DNA of 64,000 bases from Coleophoma eucalyptorum (GCA_026120035.1 JALRME010000044.1:124001-188000), one strand, 5' to 3'. Shown: positions 22,459 to 34,303, counted from the stretch's first letter. Made by a program: numbers and translations. The notes: generated by a model from the letters alone, not told the origin.

Positions 22459-23422
22459 GATTGCAAAAGATCCGGTACGGCGATGGAGTTTGGCAGAGTT
22501 GAGATTTTCTTCTCCGGCTTCGTAGTACTTGTCCCGTCAAATGCAATACCAGGTGATATCCGATAGAAATCTTTTAGGAGCTTTAGGTTTTTGGAAGACG
22601 AGAAAGAGAAAGAGTGAAAGAGTGTTGACAAAACGAAGGAACTCCAAATGTCGTCAACGGCAGCTGCAGCTGTTAAGATAAGGAGGCGGAACCGAGACAA
22701 CGCGGCCCGTCGGCAAGCAAGGTATAAAATACTCCCGAACTAAATCAACACAAGGGGTGGCCAATGAAAGGATCTCTGGGGTCATAAAATCATCAAAGTT
22801 GGGGGATCAATGAATATATAAGTCTGGGATACCGGGACGAGGACTGGGGGGGGGGGGGGTGATGGCCTGCCAGCCCACCTCTGATCGGCTAGAGGTGGAT
22901 GCGGCGTCGGCAAATAGGAGGTTGTGAATGGCCAGGTTGCCGACGAAGGTGTCTTATCAAGGTCCTCATTTGTTTCCCCATTTTCTATCTTGAAATAGAC
23001 ATGAGAATATATAGAGTAATTTTCCTTCCGAGTTGAAGAAGCAGTAGAAGGCTGCTATGAAACAATTCCTAAATGTAGTCAAATGGCGGATGGGACATAA
23101 GTTTACCGGTAAAGATGAAATAGCGATGGTAGAATATCGCTTCACTAGGTAGTTGTAACTTCCTAGAATTTAACTTATGATGTATGATAAGTTAATGGTG
23201 ACGAAATGATCTACATGTTTGATTTTCCATAGTATGAACTATAACTAAGAGTTCATTGGTACAAAATCTAATTCAAGTAGCAGTATAGTCACTCGCACTC
23301 GTCTTCCGCTACACACTTCTACATACGATAAATGATGTGACATTCTCTAACCAATACAAAAGAGCGTTTCCATGAATAACCCAGCCGAGACACCAAATAA
23401 CACTCGTTTAACCCAGGACTAT
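22459..23422. other. Intergenic region with a poly-G tract
   Basis: Close to 1 kb upstream of the carboxylesterase gene and downstream of the MARVEL-like gene. It contains the 14-base G run listed separately and otherwise nothing recognised. Confidence 0.5.
22846..22859. repeat. Poly-G mononucleotide run (14 bases)
   Basis: Fourteen consecutive G residues, prone to slippage and to sequencing error. Confidence 0.9.
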
Positions 23423-24133
23423 TTATATGACAGCAGATGTCTCCGTATTATCCTTTTGAGGTTTGACATCTTTCTCAAGCTCGGCTTCTATGTCCTTGGA
23501 TTCACGCCCATCATAAACCGGCGGCGCAGACCAAACGCTTTTCAAGCTCGATCCTGCAGATTGATCTTTTTCATCAAGTTCCATTCCCTTTAGGTCTTTG
23601 CGCATCAGACCTTCTTCCAGATCCTGCTCAGTGGTCTTGGATTGGGGATCCTGATCAGCATCCGTACGCCTAGTAAACCTTCGTGCAGAACAGCACCAGA
23701 CGCAACCCATAATTGCCGTCATGAACCATAGAATCAAGCAGATTAAATCAATACCGACAGCAGATTTCATCCTCGATATAGAACTCGTGGCATCGGCAGC
23801 GTCTTGGGTGAGACCACCCGGCGTCAAGTAGACCACGCCGAAAGTGCCCGCCTGAGCAGCCCACATGACAGCAAGCATGAAATCCCACACGCACCAGGCA
23901 ACACGCGTCACTGTGACAAGACAGTGAACTATACAGGTGGTCATCGACAGTGCGGCGATCACTTCTGCGAATATGAAGCTGGCGTTGGCGTGGTTATGTT
24001 TCGTTGATGCACGGTGAAGGTCGACGCCGTATAGAATCGCGACGACTAAGGCGAAAACGAACTGAAGGGTTCGGAATGCGATGCGGGAGTACAGCCCAGT
24101 TGGGCCTTTGTTGTCCCAGTACTGACCACCCAT
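23423..24133 (-). CDS. MARVEL-like four-helix membrane protein
   Basis: An intronless gene for 236 residues. Four hydrophobic segments are visible at about residues 18-40, 50-72, 78-105 and 124-150, the layout of fungal MARVEL-domain proteins thought to sit in the plasma membrane. The first helix starts after a short polar N-terminus with an aromatic-basic boundary. The last 85 residues form a charged, probably disordered cytosolic tail rich in Asp, Glu and Lys. Function is unknown. It is divergent from the glycosyltransferase gene. Confidence 0.78.
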   Translation of the reverse strand: MGGQYWDNKGPTGLYSRIAFRTLQFVFALVVAILYGVDLHRASTKHNHANASFIFAEVIAALSMTTCIVHCLVTVTRVAWCVWDFMLAVMWAAQAGTFGVVYLTPGGLTQDAADATSSISRMKSAVGIDLICLILWFMTAIMGCVWCCSARRFTRRTDADQDPQSKTTEQDLEEGLMRKDLKGMELDEKDQSAGSSLKSVWSAPPVYDGRESKDIEAELEKDVKPQKDNTETSAVI

Positions 24134-24807
24134 GATGAAGGAGGGTTATCGTGTTTGTGTAATTTTTAGATGGAGCAAGTGGTTGGATAGCTACCACCTT
24201 CGCTAACTGGCGGTTAGCGAGAGTGAGGGAGAAGATAGAGGGTTTACTGACTGGGTTCCTCAAATCCCTTGCCTTTCTTCGTTTTGCTATGCTTTGCTTT
24301 GCTTTGTGCTGATATTGTTGGCTGTGATGTACTCTCGCACGATGCTTGAAATCAAGATGACTTGAGTCGAAGACCAGGAGCAGGGGAGAGGAACTATAAG
24401 AGAAGGCAGAATCAAGGGATCGTTGAAAATCAGGTCAAACTCAACCCGGAGCCAGAGGCAGTAAAAATAGAGTGACACAATCCGATGCAACTTCAGCCCA
24501 CTTCGACTTCCTCGCACGCGTATTCGTACAGGCTTTCCTATTCCAGTAAAAGCCTCTACGACTGACCGCTTGGCGCCAGTCTCCTGCGAATCACGTCGTC
24601 CAGATGTCCATGGCGCACCCTTGCAATTCGCTTCCAAGCGACTGATCTTCGCGTCCACTCCCGATTAGGCAGTCCTGTACGAGTACGCTCGGTAGGCAGC
24701 GAATGTATAAATGCATAGCAATGTAGATCGTCTTTTGTCATGCAGTCTCTACTTCGTCCTTAAGACCCCGTCTTCTGTAGATATTCGATTGCTTCGGCGT
24801 GGGCACG
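24134..24807. promoter_or_regulatory. Divergent intergenic region, MARVEL-like gene and glycosyltransferase
   Basis: About 670 bases containing both promoters. A short TTTGC-rich repeat (gctatgctttgctttgcttt) occurs near 24287. Overlapping open frames of up to 123 codons here look like chance. Confidence 0.45.
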
Positions 24808-27621
24808 ATGGAATACAACAGCGCGCAAACTACCGACGCCTCTTCCTCCTCCTCCTCCTCCTCCTCCTCCTCCTCCTCCATGTCCGATCACTTCTCCAGC
24901 GCTTGCCAAGACTTCATTGCGGACAACAACACTGATACTCAAGGTGCGTCCCAGATTACCTGATATGACTTGATCATTCTCTTTCCGGGGTAGTTATTCG
25001 TCAGCGACTCATAAGTACAGAGGACGGCCGCATCCATGTCGACCTTGATTCCAAGCTTGCCAAACGACTCACCCGACTGACTTCCTGCTCACCCGAATTC
25101 CCCACCTCGCTTCCACCGTACAACTCTTCACTGCAGCCTTGTCAATTGCGGCTCAACATCGTCATTCAAGTGGTCGGCAGTCGTGGTGATGTTCAGCCAT
25201 TCATTGCACTCGGGAACGAGTTACAGAAGCATGGACACCGCGTACGACTCGCAACCCACAATGTCTTCGAAGACTTTGTCAAGAACTCCGGTCTTGAGTT
25301 TTATCCCATTGGCGGCGACCCAGCCGACTTGATGGCATACATGGTCAAGAATCCGGGGCTGATTCCGAGCATGAAAAGCCTGCGTGCTGGCGATATTCAA
25401 CAGAAACGAGCTATGGTTGCGGAGATGCTGGAGGGTTGCTGGAAATCCTGCATTGAGCCTGATCCGGTCACCAATGCTCCGTTCGTGGCCGATGCCATCA
25501 TTGCCAACCCACCCAGTTTCGCTCATGTACATTGTGCACAGGCGCTCTCCATACCTCTTCACTTGATGTTCACCATGCCGTGGACCAATACTCGAGCTTT
25601 CCCTCATCCACTGGCCAAACTTAAATACTCGGACACAGATACAAGTATTGCGAACAACATTTCATATTCAATCGTTGACTTCATGACATGGCAAGGGTGG
25701 GTATCTCGCATCTTGATCTATCCCGCTTGCTAATATGTACAGCCTTGGAGATGTGGTCAACAAGTGGAGGAGAAATACTCTAGAGCTTGAGCCTGTGCCC
25801 TTTTCCGAAGGCTACAGTCTACTAAACACTCTTAATATACCCTTCACATATTGCTGGTCCCCAGCTTTGGTACCCAAGCCTTCAGACTGGCCATCGCATA
25901 TAGGTCAGTGGTTTACTTTGGGCCACGATTAGATGGTTAACTGTCTTAGATGTGTGTGGCTTCTTTTTCCGCGAAACGCCTAAATTTCAACCCAGCTCCG
26001 AACTTCAGACCTTCCTGGACTCTGGTCCACCTCCAGTGTACATTGGTTTTGGCAGTATTGTTATAGATAACCCGGAGCGAATGACGAGTATTATCCTTTC
26101 TGCTATCGAAAGTGCTGGCGTTCGTGCTGTTATTTCTCGTGGTTGGAGTAAACTGGGAGGGGAGAAACTAGAGCATGTCCTCTACTTAGATGACTGTCCA
26201 CATGAGTGGCTGTTCCAACATGTATCTGCCGTGGTGCACCATGGTGGTGCGGGTACTACAGCATGTGGACTGTCAAATGGAAAGCCAACCGTTGTTGTAC
26301 CCTTCTTTGGGGAGTAAGTAAAACATCAGTGTCGCATTTGCCTGATCCCTGCAACTGACACACCTATAGCCAGGCTTTCTGGGGTAATATGATTGCTGCT
26401 GCTGGAGCTGGGCCGGAACCAATTCCTCAGAAGTCTCTTAACATACAAAACCTGTCTAATGCTATTCAATACTGTCTCACCGAAACAGCGGTCACGTCTG
26501 CTCAGAAAGTAGCGGACAAAATGAGATCGGAATCAGGGGTAAAAGCCGCTGTGGAGTCGTTTCATAGGAATCTTCCACTTTCTGGGATGCAATGTGATTT
26601 TATCCAAGATCAGCCAGCTGTATGGACATATAGAGAAGGTAAATCTAAATGGAAGTTGTCAAAAGTGGCCGCTTCATCGCTATTACAATCCTCGAAAATC
26701 CGGTTGGGCAAGTTTCAATTGTAAGTAAACCTAACATCTTCTCTTTCTGCAAGAACAAAAAGCTTATATATCAGGCATGAGACCAAGTCCATATCAATCG
26801 AGCCACGTCGTTGGGATCCCGTGACAGCAGTCGCAAGCGCATCAGTAGTTGCAGCTGGCGATATCGTTGATGCGACTGTGGGGATTGTACGCGATCCGTA
26901 TAAAGAATACAAGCGCACGCATCCTACTGCTGTTAAAACTTCAACACCTCGAGCAGGAAACGAGGTGAGTAGTTCGGAAAACCTAGAATTTGCCCCAGAG
27001 TTCAAACCTAGGAGCATCGAGATATATCATCAAGGAAACGTACCAAGTGGGGATCAGAAGCACTCTAGTGTCAAGAAATACAGTCACAATACAGCAGGCG
27101 CTGTTGTCGGAGCCGCAGCAACTGGCTTTGGCAAAGTACTTGTAACTTCTTCGAAAGTAACGTTGGTGGACCTGCCACTCGCAGCAACAGAAGGAATGCG
27201 AGCAGTACCACGACTCTACGGGCGAGAAACAAAGTCAGGAGGGCAAGTAAAAGACTTCAAAAGCGGTGTGGTTGTTGCGGGGAAGAATTTTGGGCATGGC
27301 GTATATGAAGGCTTCACGGATATCTTCGTGGAGACATATACAGGCAAGAAGAAGAATGGCGCAGCTGGCGCAGCGAAAGGTCTTGGTAAAGGCGTCATCA
27401 GCTTTACAGCCAAAACGGCCTCAGGAATTGTGGGACTGTTGGCTTATCCATCGCAAGGTGCTTATCATAGCATGAGAAAAGCAGTGAAGAATTCTACTAC
27501 TAAGCAGATCTTTGAAGCTAAGCTTGCCGAAGGAGACTGGCTGTTGACCACAGAAGCCGGTGGGCAGGTTGATATGGAAAAGTTGATGAGAACTTTCCAG
27601 GCACTGAGTCATACCAAATAA
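24808..27621 (+). CDS. Sterol-glucosyltransferase-like UDP-glycosyltransferase
   Basis: A family-1 glycosyltransferase of 853 residues, related to UDP-glucose:sterol glucosyltransferases. Exons: 24808-24943, 24994-25696, 25743-25903, 25950-26313, 26370-26720 and 26775-27621. The N-terminus has 13 serines in a row encoded by a TCC repeat. The N-terminal domain starts with the family motif VVGSRGDVQPFIALG; the sugar-nucleotide site is seen as HHGGAGTTACGL followed by PFFGDQAFWG. The last 280 residues form an additional Gly/Ala-rich region with repeated GxGKG-type segments and amphipathic helices, common in fungal members but of unclear role. It lacks the GRAM/PH domains of Atg26, so it is not that protein. 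Acceptor is likely a sterol or other lipid, unproven. Confidence 0.9.
24841..24879 (+). repeat. TCC trinucleotide repeat coding poly-serine
   Basis: One TCT followed by twelve TCC units in the reading frame of the glycosyltransferase. Copy-number change would alter the serine tract without shifting the frame. Confidence 0.95.
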
Positions 27622-28088
27622 TACCACATCTTTTTAAAGCACACGAATTTATTGTGCACGTACTGAAAGCCAAAAATCAGTTTGTCGAGGTTCAGCAAGT
27701 GAAGCCGGCCGGAAACTAAGAAATAAAGATGCCGACAAAGCGAGTTACAAGGCTATCTACGCAATGAAGACAGGATAAATACCACCCGATATTTCCATAA
27801 TATTCCCATTATACAACCTTTGGCAACTTAAACAATGGAAGGCACAGAGCTTAACAATGTAAATACCTATCCTCTGCACGAGATATTTCGGTCAGGTGAT
27901 TCGCTCTCTCTCCGATTGTTTATGTCACCTGATATTTCCGTGGGCATCAGAATACATACATTACGGTAGAGCAATGAATAGAGCGAATTACCAGGATAAC
28001 CGCTTTCCATTCGCAATTAAAAATTCCGGTTACAGGGTATTCCGATTGAACAACAAGTTACCTTAAGGTCAACCAACACTCGAAAATC
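27622..28088. other. Intergenic region
   Basis: Some 470 bases between the glycosyltransferase and the DUF218 gene. Nothing recognised. Confidence 0.5.
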
Positions 28089-28895
28089 ATGGTCAGCACA
28101 ACCTTCTCCGCATCCGACATTAATGTCGTCTCGGAATTCCTCTCACACCCCCAAATCCGAGACCTCAAGATCCACGAACCAGTAGATGTCATTGTAATCT
28201 GTGTCTCGGCCGTCTTCCACAACGCTGAAGTGCTCTTTCATGCACTCGAATCCCGTCCAGATCTTGCCAAGACCCTCGTTCTCTGCGGAGGCATTGGGCA
28301 CTCCACACAACTGATCTATGAAGCGGTGGCCAAGAGCCCGGCTTACAGCCAATTGACCGAGGAAGTCAAAGGACTGCCCGAATCACGCGTCCTTGAGAAG
28401 ATTTTGGAGAAGTTCTTCGATGCTGAGAAGATTAAGAGTGGAGGATGCAGGGTCTTGATTGAGGACCAGTCCACGAACTGTGGAGCGAATGCAAGGAAGA
28501 CACGGGAAGTCCTCGAGAGGAATGGATTGCCAGTTCCGAAGTCTTGTATCGTCATCCAGGATCCTACCATGGCTTTACGCACCGTGGCATCGTTTGAAAA
28601 GGTGTATGAAGACGTAGAGCTGGCACCGAAATTCCTGAGCTGTCCGGGCTTTGTACCACAAGTCGGTGATGCCACGCAGGGGTTGGAGTATGTGATGCCG
28701 GACGGGAGGGAGATCGCAGGATTGTGGGAAATGGAACGCTTTTTGAATCTGATTGTGGGTGAGATTCCGAGACTGAGAGATGATGCCGGTGGTTATGGAC
28801 CGATGGGGACGGGATTTATTGTGCACGTTGATATTCCTGACGAGGTTTTGGAGGCGTGGGACAGGTTGCAGCGAAACATTAAGACGTCAAGATAA
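28089..28895 (+). CDS. DUF218 / YdcF-like protein
   Basis: An intronless gene for 268 residues, almost the length of the bacterial YdcF protein. It matches the DUF218 fold: a first strand VDVIVICVSAVFHN, then a strand TLVLCGGIGHST, and the conserved segment IEDQSTNCGANARKTREVL, followed by SCIVIQDPTMALRT. E. coli YdcF is reported to bind S-adenosylmethionine, and other DUF218 proteins act in envelope biogenesis; the role in fungi is unknown. No signal peptide or membrane segment is present, so it is likely cytosolic. Lack of introns in an otherwise intron-rich window is compatible with bacterial origin but is not proof. Confidence 0.82.
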   Translation: MVSTTFSASDINVVSEFLSHPQIRDLKIHEPVDVIVICVSAVFHNAEVLFHALESRPDLAKTLVLCGGIGHSTQLIYEAVAKSPAYSQLTEEVKGLPESRVLEKILEKFFDAEKIKSGGCRVLIEDQSTNCGANARKTREVLERNGLPVPKSCIVIQDPTMALRTVASFEKVYEDVELAPKFLSCPGFVPQVGDATQGLEYVMPDGREIAGLWEMERFLNLIVGEIPRLRDDAGGYGPMGTGFIVHVDIPDEVLEAWDRLQRNIKTSR

Positions 28896-29452
28896 TTTAC
28901 TCTGTCATCACTTCACCGCGGCTCTTCTCCAAGTGAATTTATTGGTCTTATCAAATTTCGACTACCGGTTTAATAGCTGGACTATTCATGTGCATGCTCT
29001 CGGAGAACTCGTGATTTAACTAATTAAAGTATATATCATGCCACTTATAAGGTGGGGTCAGATCTCTCTACATTAGGCTTCATTATATGGAGGATTTGAG
29101 CAGTTCTCATGATAGAGGACAGTGTCATAACTATAGTTAATCTCACGCTCTTGGAGTGCTGCCAGCCACACCTGTAAACTCGGCAGTTCGCTGTTGTGCC
29201 TGAAGTTTATACCCGGATCCAACCCACGTGTGAGTGTCTACTTATGGTTTAGTGCCGACTTATATCAGCTAGCCCATAATCTCACGCAATACAAACATAT
29301 TTCGCAGTATCTATGTCATAATACGAATTATTACTTGCCCTCGGAAATCGTAAGCAGAGTCGTGTGGTTGCATACAATCTGCAGCTTTGTCTACATCCCG
29401 TCTTTTCTGACTCCTCATCGCTAAGCTCTCTTGGCTTCGTCCACACCACCAT
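28896..29452. other. Intergenic region
   Basis: About 560 bases between two genes on the same strand. Presumed promoter of the methyltransferase; no motif recognised. Confidence 0.45.
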
Positions 29453-30900
29453 ATGGCAAGCCACAGTAACTTCGGAGGACCGAGCGACCATGCAGGAAGT
29501 CCTTCGAGCCCAGAACGAACACCCGCCTATCGACAAGTGTTGCCGCCTGAACACATCGCGCATCTTTCTGGTATGGAAGTTGATACTGATGTAAGGGCAC
29601 AGTTGATGATGACCACGGAGAAAGGAAGAATACTGAATTCTCTATTTCAAAGCCACTAGATGAATCGGATGTCGATTCGGCCATAGGCTCAATGCCGGCG
29701 TAGGTCATGGATTTTCTCAGTTGAAGTCATTGGCTGAGTCGATATAGGAGTTCTACAGTGTCCTTGCGGGAGAGTGTCTTTCAATATATTGAGGGTTTGC
29801 CACATTATACCCCCTTCTAAGCTCGTCTAACAATCACAAAAGAAAATGGCCGCACGTATCATGCATATAATGCTGGCAGTATGTCGATATACCACAATCT
29901 GAATTCGTACTAATTCACGACTGTAGAATATATTGGCCCAAATGATGAGACTGAGCAAGAACGACTTGGTGCTTGTGCCCGGATGTACTAATGAGGATTC
30001 AAGAGACTGACTGATATTTAGATCTTCAGCACCACCTGTTCGTCATGACAATGGACAACAAATTGTTCTTGAGCCCTCTAAATTCCCCAGAGAATGTTCT
30101 GGACATTGCTACCGGGACTGGTATCTGGGCTATAGAATTTGGTATAACCACCTGCAACATTCTCAAATCGGTCATAGTGATTGACGTCTCCTAGCACAGC
30201 AATACCCCTCGGCAAATATTTTGGGTACGGACCTAAGTCCTATTCAGCCAACCTAGTATGTGTACCTATTTCAGAACCATGTCCGTGTTTTCAAAATTGT
30301 TCATTTCTTTCTAGTGTTCCTTCCAATTGCCGCTTTGAGATAGATGATGCGGAAGAGGACTGGGTTTATGCAGATTCTTTTGACTTCATTCACGGGCGGG
30401 CGCTTGTTTCCTGCTTCAAAGATCCGCCATCCATCATCGCCAAAATCTTTGCCAACCTGAGCCCGGGTGGCTATTTCGAGTTCCAGGATCCAATCATGCC
30501 GTTAAAATCCCTCGATAGCTCACTAGCTGGTACTTCCCTCGATGAGTTTCAAACTTCTTGCATGGCTGCCGCTGAGATACTGGGTCGACCTTGGACGAAT
30601 GGCAAGAATTATGGTCGGTGGATGAGGGAGGCCGGCTTTGAGGATGTGGTGGAGCAGAGCTATTATTGGGCTACGAACCAGTGGGTGAAGGGAAAGAAAC
30701 AGAAACTTCAGGCAATGTGGCTGCAAGAGAACTTACATGAAGGATTGCCAGCTTGGGGCCTGAGCACCTTAAGCAGAGGACTTGGTTGGAGCAGGGAGCG
30801 TATTGAAGGATTGCTTGCAAAGGCAAGAGATGATCTAAAGAATCCGAAGATCCACGCGTACGCTGAATGTTACGTAGTCTATGGGAGAAAGCCATTATAG
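29453..30900 (+). CDS. LaeA-like SAM-dependent methyltransferase
   Basis: A class-I methyltransferase of 358 residues in the large fungal family that includes the secondary-metabolism regulator LaeA. Eight exons: 29453-29590, 29653-29699, 29748-29794, 29843-29878, 29927-29968, 30022-30141, 30195-30255 and 30315-30900. Several exons are only 36-47 bases, and all junctions restore the typical sequence VSLRESVFQYIEENGRTYHAY and DLQHHLF. Motif I is VLDIATGTGIWAIEF (Asp131 to Gly137), followed by GTDLSPIQPTYVP and FEIDDAE. An acidic, Ser/Pro-rich N-terminal tail precedes the domain. Many paralogues exist in each fungus, so it is not necessarily LaeA itself. It lies next to two FAD oxidases. Confidence 0.92.
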
Positions 30901-31027
30901 TCACGTATAATTAGTAACAATAGCTTTCCTAGTATTGGTATATGATATTTGGAGAATGTACGGAAGAATTTAAATCTTCTCGGCCTAGATTAAATTGACG
31001 AAACCTTTGGTGTACATGATCCTCGAA

Positions 31028-32740
31028 TTAAGTTTCAAATGCAGAAAAGCATGGAAACAACTTGCTAGAGGTTTGCTCCTCGTATCCAACACATTTCCAG
31101 CATTTCAGCAATCCCTGAGGATCATATTTCTTTTTAATCTCTAGCAATCTGGGATAATTGTCTCCCCACCACGCATTCTGCCAGTCTGGAGTCCATGGCA
31201 ATGCCTCGTTGAAGTATGATCCCCCACCAGGCGTCAACTCCTCTGCCATCTGCGTGAGATTTCGCTGCAAATCAATCGTAGTCTGTCGCTGTTCTACTGT
31301 GCTATTCCAGGCAAGACCCGTACCCATTCCAAGTTCCCAAAGACTATCACGCCATGCTGGTGTTGCCGAGGTAGAATTGGCAGCATAAGGATAGAGGTAC
31401 GGTGCTGTTGCTGGAATATATGGCGAAAACCCGATCGAAACAAGATAATTAAGGAACGAAAGCAGTTTGGCCTTTCCAGCGGTGGTCTCGAAGAGAGAAG
31501 CAGGAATGATTCGTGATGCGAGGAAACGTAGTGTTCCAACAGTGGCTTGGTTAGGTATAACATACTTGATATAAAAGCTATACCACGATGGTAGAATCTC
31601 AATGACCACGCTTCCATTATTCAGCTTTGCAAAATTTGCAGCCGGTTCCATGGACGCAGTAGCTTCAGAGAGATTGAGTAGTGGAGTAACGCTGATAAGG
31701 TTGCTGGCAACATAATGTCCACCCCAGCCTTGCTTTGCCCATGGCAGACTATTTTCGACCAAGATTTCTAACCAGTTTCCTAAATTGGTGCTATTCTGGC
31801 TGTACTTGATGTAAGCAACTGCGAGCGCAGTATTTGGATCCACTCGATGCGTTGCTTCCATTACGACGGCGAAAGTTCCTCCACCACCACCTTTTAATGC
31901 CCAGAATAGATCTTGGTTTTGGCATGCGTTCGCCACTCGAAAGATTCCATCAGGCGTAACGACTTTGAACTGCACAGTCCGATCGATCCCAAGGCCATAA
32001 ACTGGCGAAAGAACAGAATGACCTCCTCCCTGAACCCAACCACCAGAGACTCCAATTGTCGTTGCGTAGCCTCCCACAAAAGTCACATTTTGTAGATTTG
32101 CAAATCGATAAACTTCGTCAGAGTTGACACCCGCGCCTGTAGTGATTGTATCCGTTCCCTCCACTCCATAACAACCTTCTGGGACAAAGGCAGAGTTTCG
32201 GCTGAGCCCACCAATGTTCCGCACCCACAGCGCCAATGACCCCTTAAGGCTACTACGCCCAAGATAATCGTGTCCACTGTTCTTAATACTCAAGGAGACT
32301 CCAGTTTCCGAGGAGAATTTAAATGCAGCTTGAACATCTCCGACGCTTTGCACGTCAATGTAATACGGGCTAACACTTCCTTGGTTGCAGCTTCGATTTC
32401 CGCCAAAAGCAAGTGTGTCAGTTGGTTTGCTACTGTCGAGAAGACATTGATCTGTGGCCTGGGCAAGACAAATCTCGCCTTGGCTATTCGTGAACCCGTC
32501 GTAGAACCCCGAGCGAAAGTCGGATGAGGTATAATTCTGCTGGATACGCGTGCAAGAAGCTGAATCTGGAGTACTAGGTAGACCTTCGTAGACGGAGAAG
32601 CACGGCGATGCAAGGGGTTTTGCTTTGTGCAGACGACCTTGAACAGTGGTATTGAGAGTATCCCAGTTGATGGTGCTTGCTTGGACAGAAGAGGTGCTGA
32701 GGATTCCAACAAGCATTACTCGACTTGAGAAGAAATACAT
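31028..32740 (-). CDS. Secreted FAD-linked oxidase, berberine-bridge/isoamyl-alcohol-oxidase type
   Basis: A vanillyl-alcohol-oxidase superfamily flavoprotein of 570 residues with a short signal peptide (cleavage likely after SSVQA). It is one intronless exon. The FAD-binding domain shows NSGHDYLGRS, where the His is the expected covalent FAD anchor, and VQGGGHSVLSPVYGLGID. The cysteine seen in double-linked berberine-bridge enzymes is not at the usual place (GGWVQGGGH), so a single covalent link is likely. The C-terminal BBE motif reads YFNEALPWTPDWQNAWWGDNY. Several N-glycosylation sequons are present. Such enzymes oxidise alcohols, sugars or metabolite intermediates; the substrate is unknown. 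It is divergent from a second enzyme of the same family. Confidence 0.92.
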   Translation of the reverse strand: MYFFSSRVMLVGILSTSSVQASTINWDTLNTTVQGRLHKAKPLASPCFSVYEGLPSTPDSASCTRIQQNYTSSDFRSGFYDGFTNSQGEICLAQATDQCLLDSSKPTDTLAFGGNRSCNQGSVSPYYIDVQSVGDVQAAFKFSSETGVSLSIKNSGHDYLGRSSLKGSLALWVRNIGGLSRNSAFVPEGCYGVEGTDTITTGAGVNSDEVYRFANLQNVTFVGGYATTIGVSGGWVQGGGHSVLSPVYGLGIDRTVQFKVVTPDGIFRVANACQNQDLFWALKGGGGGTFAVVMEATHRVDPNTALAVAYIKYSQNSTNLGNWLEILVENSLPWAKQGWGGHYVASNLISVTPLLNLSEATASMEPAANFAKLNNGSVVIEILPSWYSFYIKYVIPNQATVGTLRFLASRIIPASLFETTAGKAKLLSFLNYLVSIGFSPYIPATAPYLYPYAANSTSATPAWRDSLWELGMGTGLAWNSTVEQRQTTIDLQRNLTQMAEELTPGGGSYFNEALPWTPDWQNAWWGDNYPRLLEIKKKYDPQGLLKCWKCVGYEEQTSSKLFPCFSAFET

Positions 32741-32873
32741 ACTGGGAACTCGCCGGCTAGAGTAAACCCCTAGCAGTCAAAACAACTTTAGCCCTACTGG
32801 AAGCAAAATAATTGATCTCGTAGTCTCGTCTATACCAATCAATCTCGAGCATTACAAGAGGGACATATCTGTG

Positions 32874-32881
32874 CTTATATA
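32874..32881 (-). promoter_or_regulatory. TATA-like box of first FAD oxidase
   Basis: TATATAAG on the minus strand, 134 bases before the ATG at 32740. Confidence 0.45.
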
Positions 32882-34295
32882 CTCGCTTTAAGTGAGTGAT
32901 TTAGCCAAAGCATAAATTTAGCTATAGAGCACATGCAAGGCAACTGTATATCCCTGACAAATCAAGCTGCAGGTCTAGCGAACTTAGTACCCATTTTCCT
33001 AATACAGGCAGGAAGATGTCAAAAGCCGGCAGCTTGTAAGACTCGTGTAAATAATTGAAAAGAGACAAAAAGAAACTAGAAGAAATTAAAACTGAAGCAG
33101 GAAAAAAAGAAAAGAATTTTCTTAGGCTTATTTATTACTGTGCCATTGTATGTTCGTGACTACAACAACTAACTGCGTCCTGCTCTCTTGTTTTTGACTA
33201 GCGAAGCACAACATCTAGCCGAAATGCACCCCCCGCATCGCAGTAAATTGGATCGTTGGAGCTGCTTATGTGAGAGCAGCGACTACATCCACACAACTTC
33301 CCTCGCGGAATCACTCAAGGGTATCAATGGAACAAGGGACAGCTGTGTCCCGAACTCAAAATGTTGCTCTAATAATAGAACTGGTGAAGCTGCGATACTT
33401 ATGAAATCTGGAAAGAGGTCAGCATATGAACGTGGAGGATACCTCACGTGCGACAGATGTGCCCCTAGACCTTGTTGAACTATCGAATTGAACATTCAGA
33501 TCGCCATAATTGCCAGCCTGAGCACTAGGTGTAGAGATATTGCCAAACTTAAGGGCGTTTGACTCCCACCCGGACGAAAATAATATTGAGAAAGGTCCTT
33601 CAATCTATTGCAACTACTCTGACGGTAGAGTTCGTATACAGGATCAAAGCGTTGGACAGAGGATCGATATTGTGCAGGTACTATAATGAGAGGCCGAGAT
33701 ACAATCCAAATTCCGGAAAAGGTAATGCACTATAGATATAGCAGTGAGCGGAATCAGTGGGGCCGTCGGGCGCCTGCCAATGTTTTTCAAATTCCCCGAC
33801 AACACTTCTAAGTTTATAAGGGACTATCATAACCACATGGGCTATTGCTTGGCAGTAGACTGGAAATGCCAGGGTAATTGTGATCAGAAATTTTGGATTG
33901 AATCTCGTCTCTACGCGATAAACGGCGTATTCGTACCTGACACGCAAGATTTATGCAGCCAACCAACCCACTGCCACCCCCTAAAGTCTGGGGAAGCAGC
34001 GTCGCTTAGGTTGGTTGTCTAGCCAAATACGGTAACTTTTTTCGTACTCGCATTGCAGCGAGCGGTATTTGGGCATTAGCAAAATGCCGAGTTGAAAATC
34101 CACATTATGTTGTGGAGATCTCCATGGATGATTACGGGATTATTCATGTATGGAGATCAGGTGAAGAAGCAAAGTACATATACATAGCCACAACTAAGAG
34201 ATTGATATGACGGCATCCTGTCGTAGGCATATCTCTATTCGCTCTCAACCGTTCATTACTGGGTCCACTAACTTTACCAGCTGAAGATGGACATG

Positions 34296-34303
34296 TATAT
34301 ATA
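34296..34303 (+). promoter_or_regulatory. TATA-like box of second FAD oxidase
   Basis: TATATATA 73 bases before the ATG at 34376. Confidence 0.45.

Noticed and set aside
33188..34022. Short open frames within the divergent promoter of the FAD oxidases
   Set aside because: None has splice support, a domain or a credible start, and some start only at GTG.
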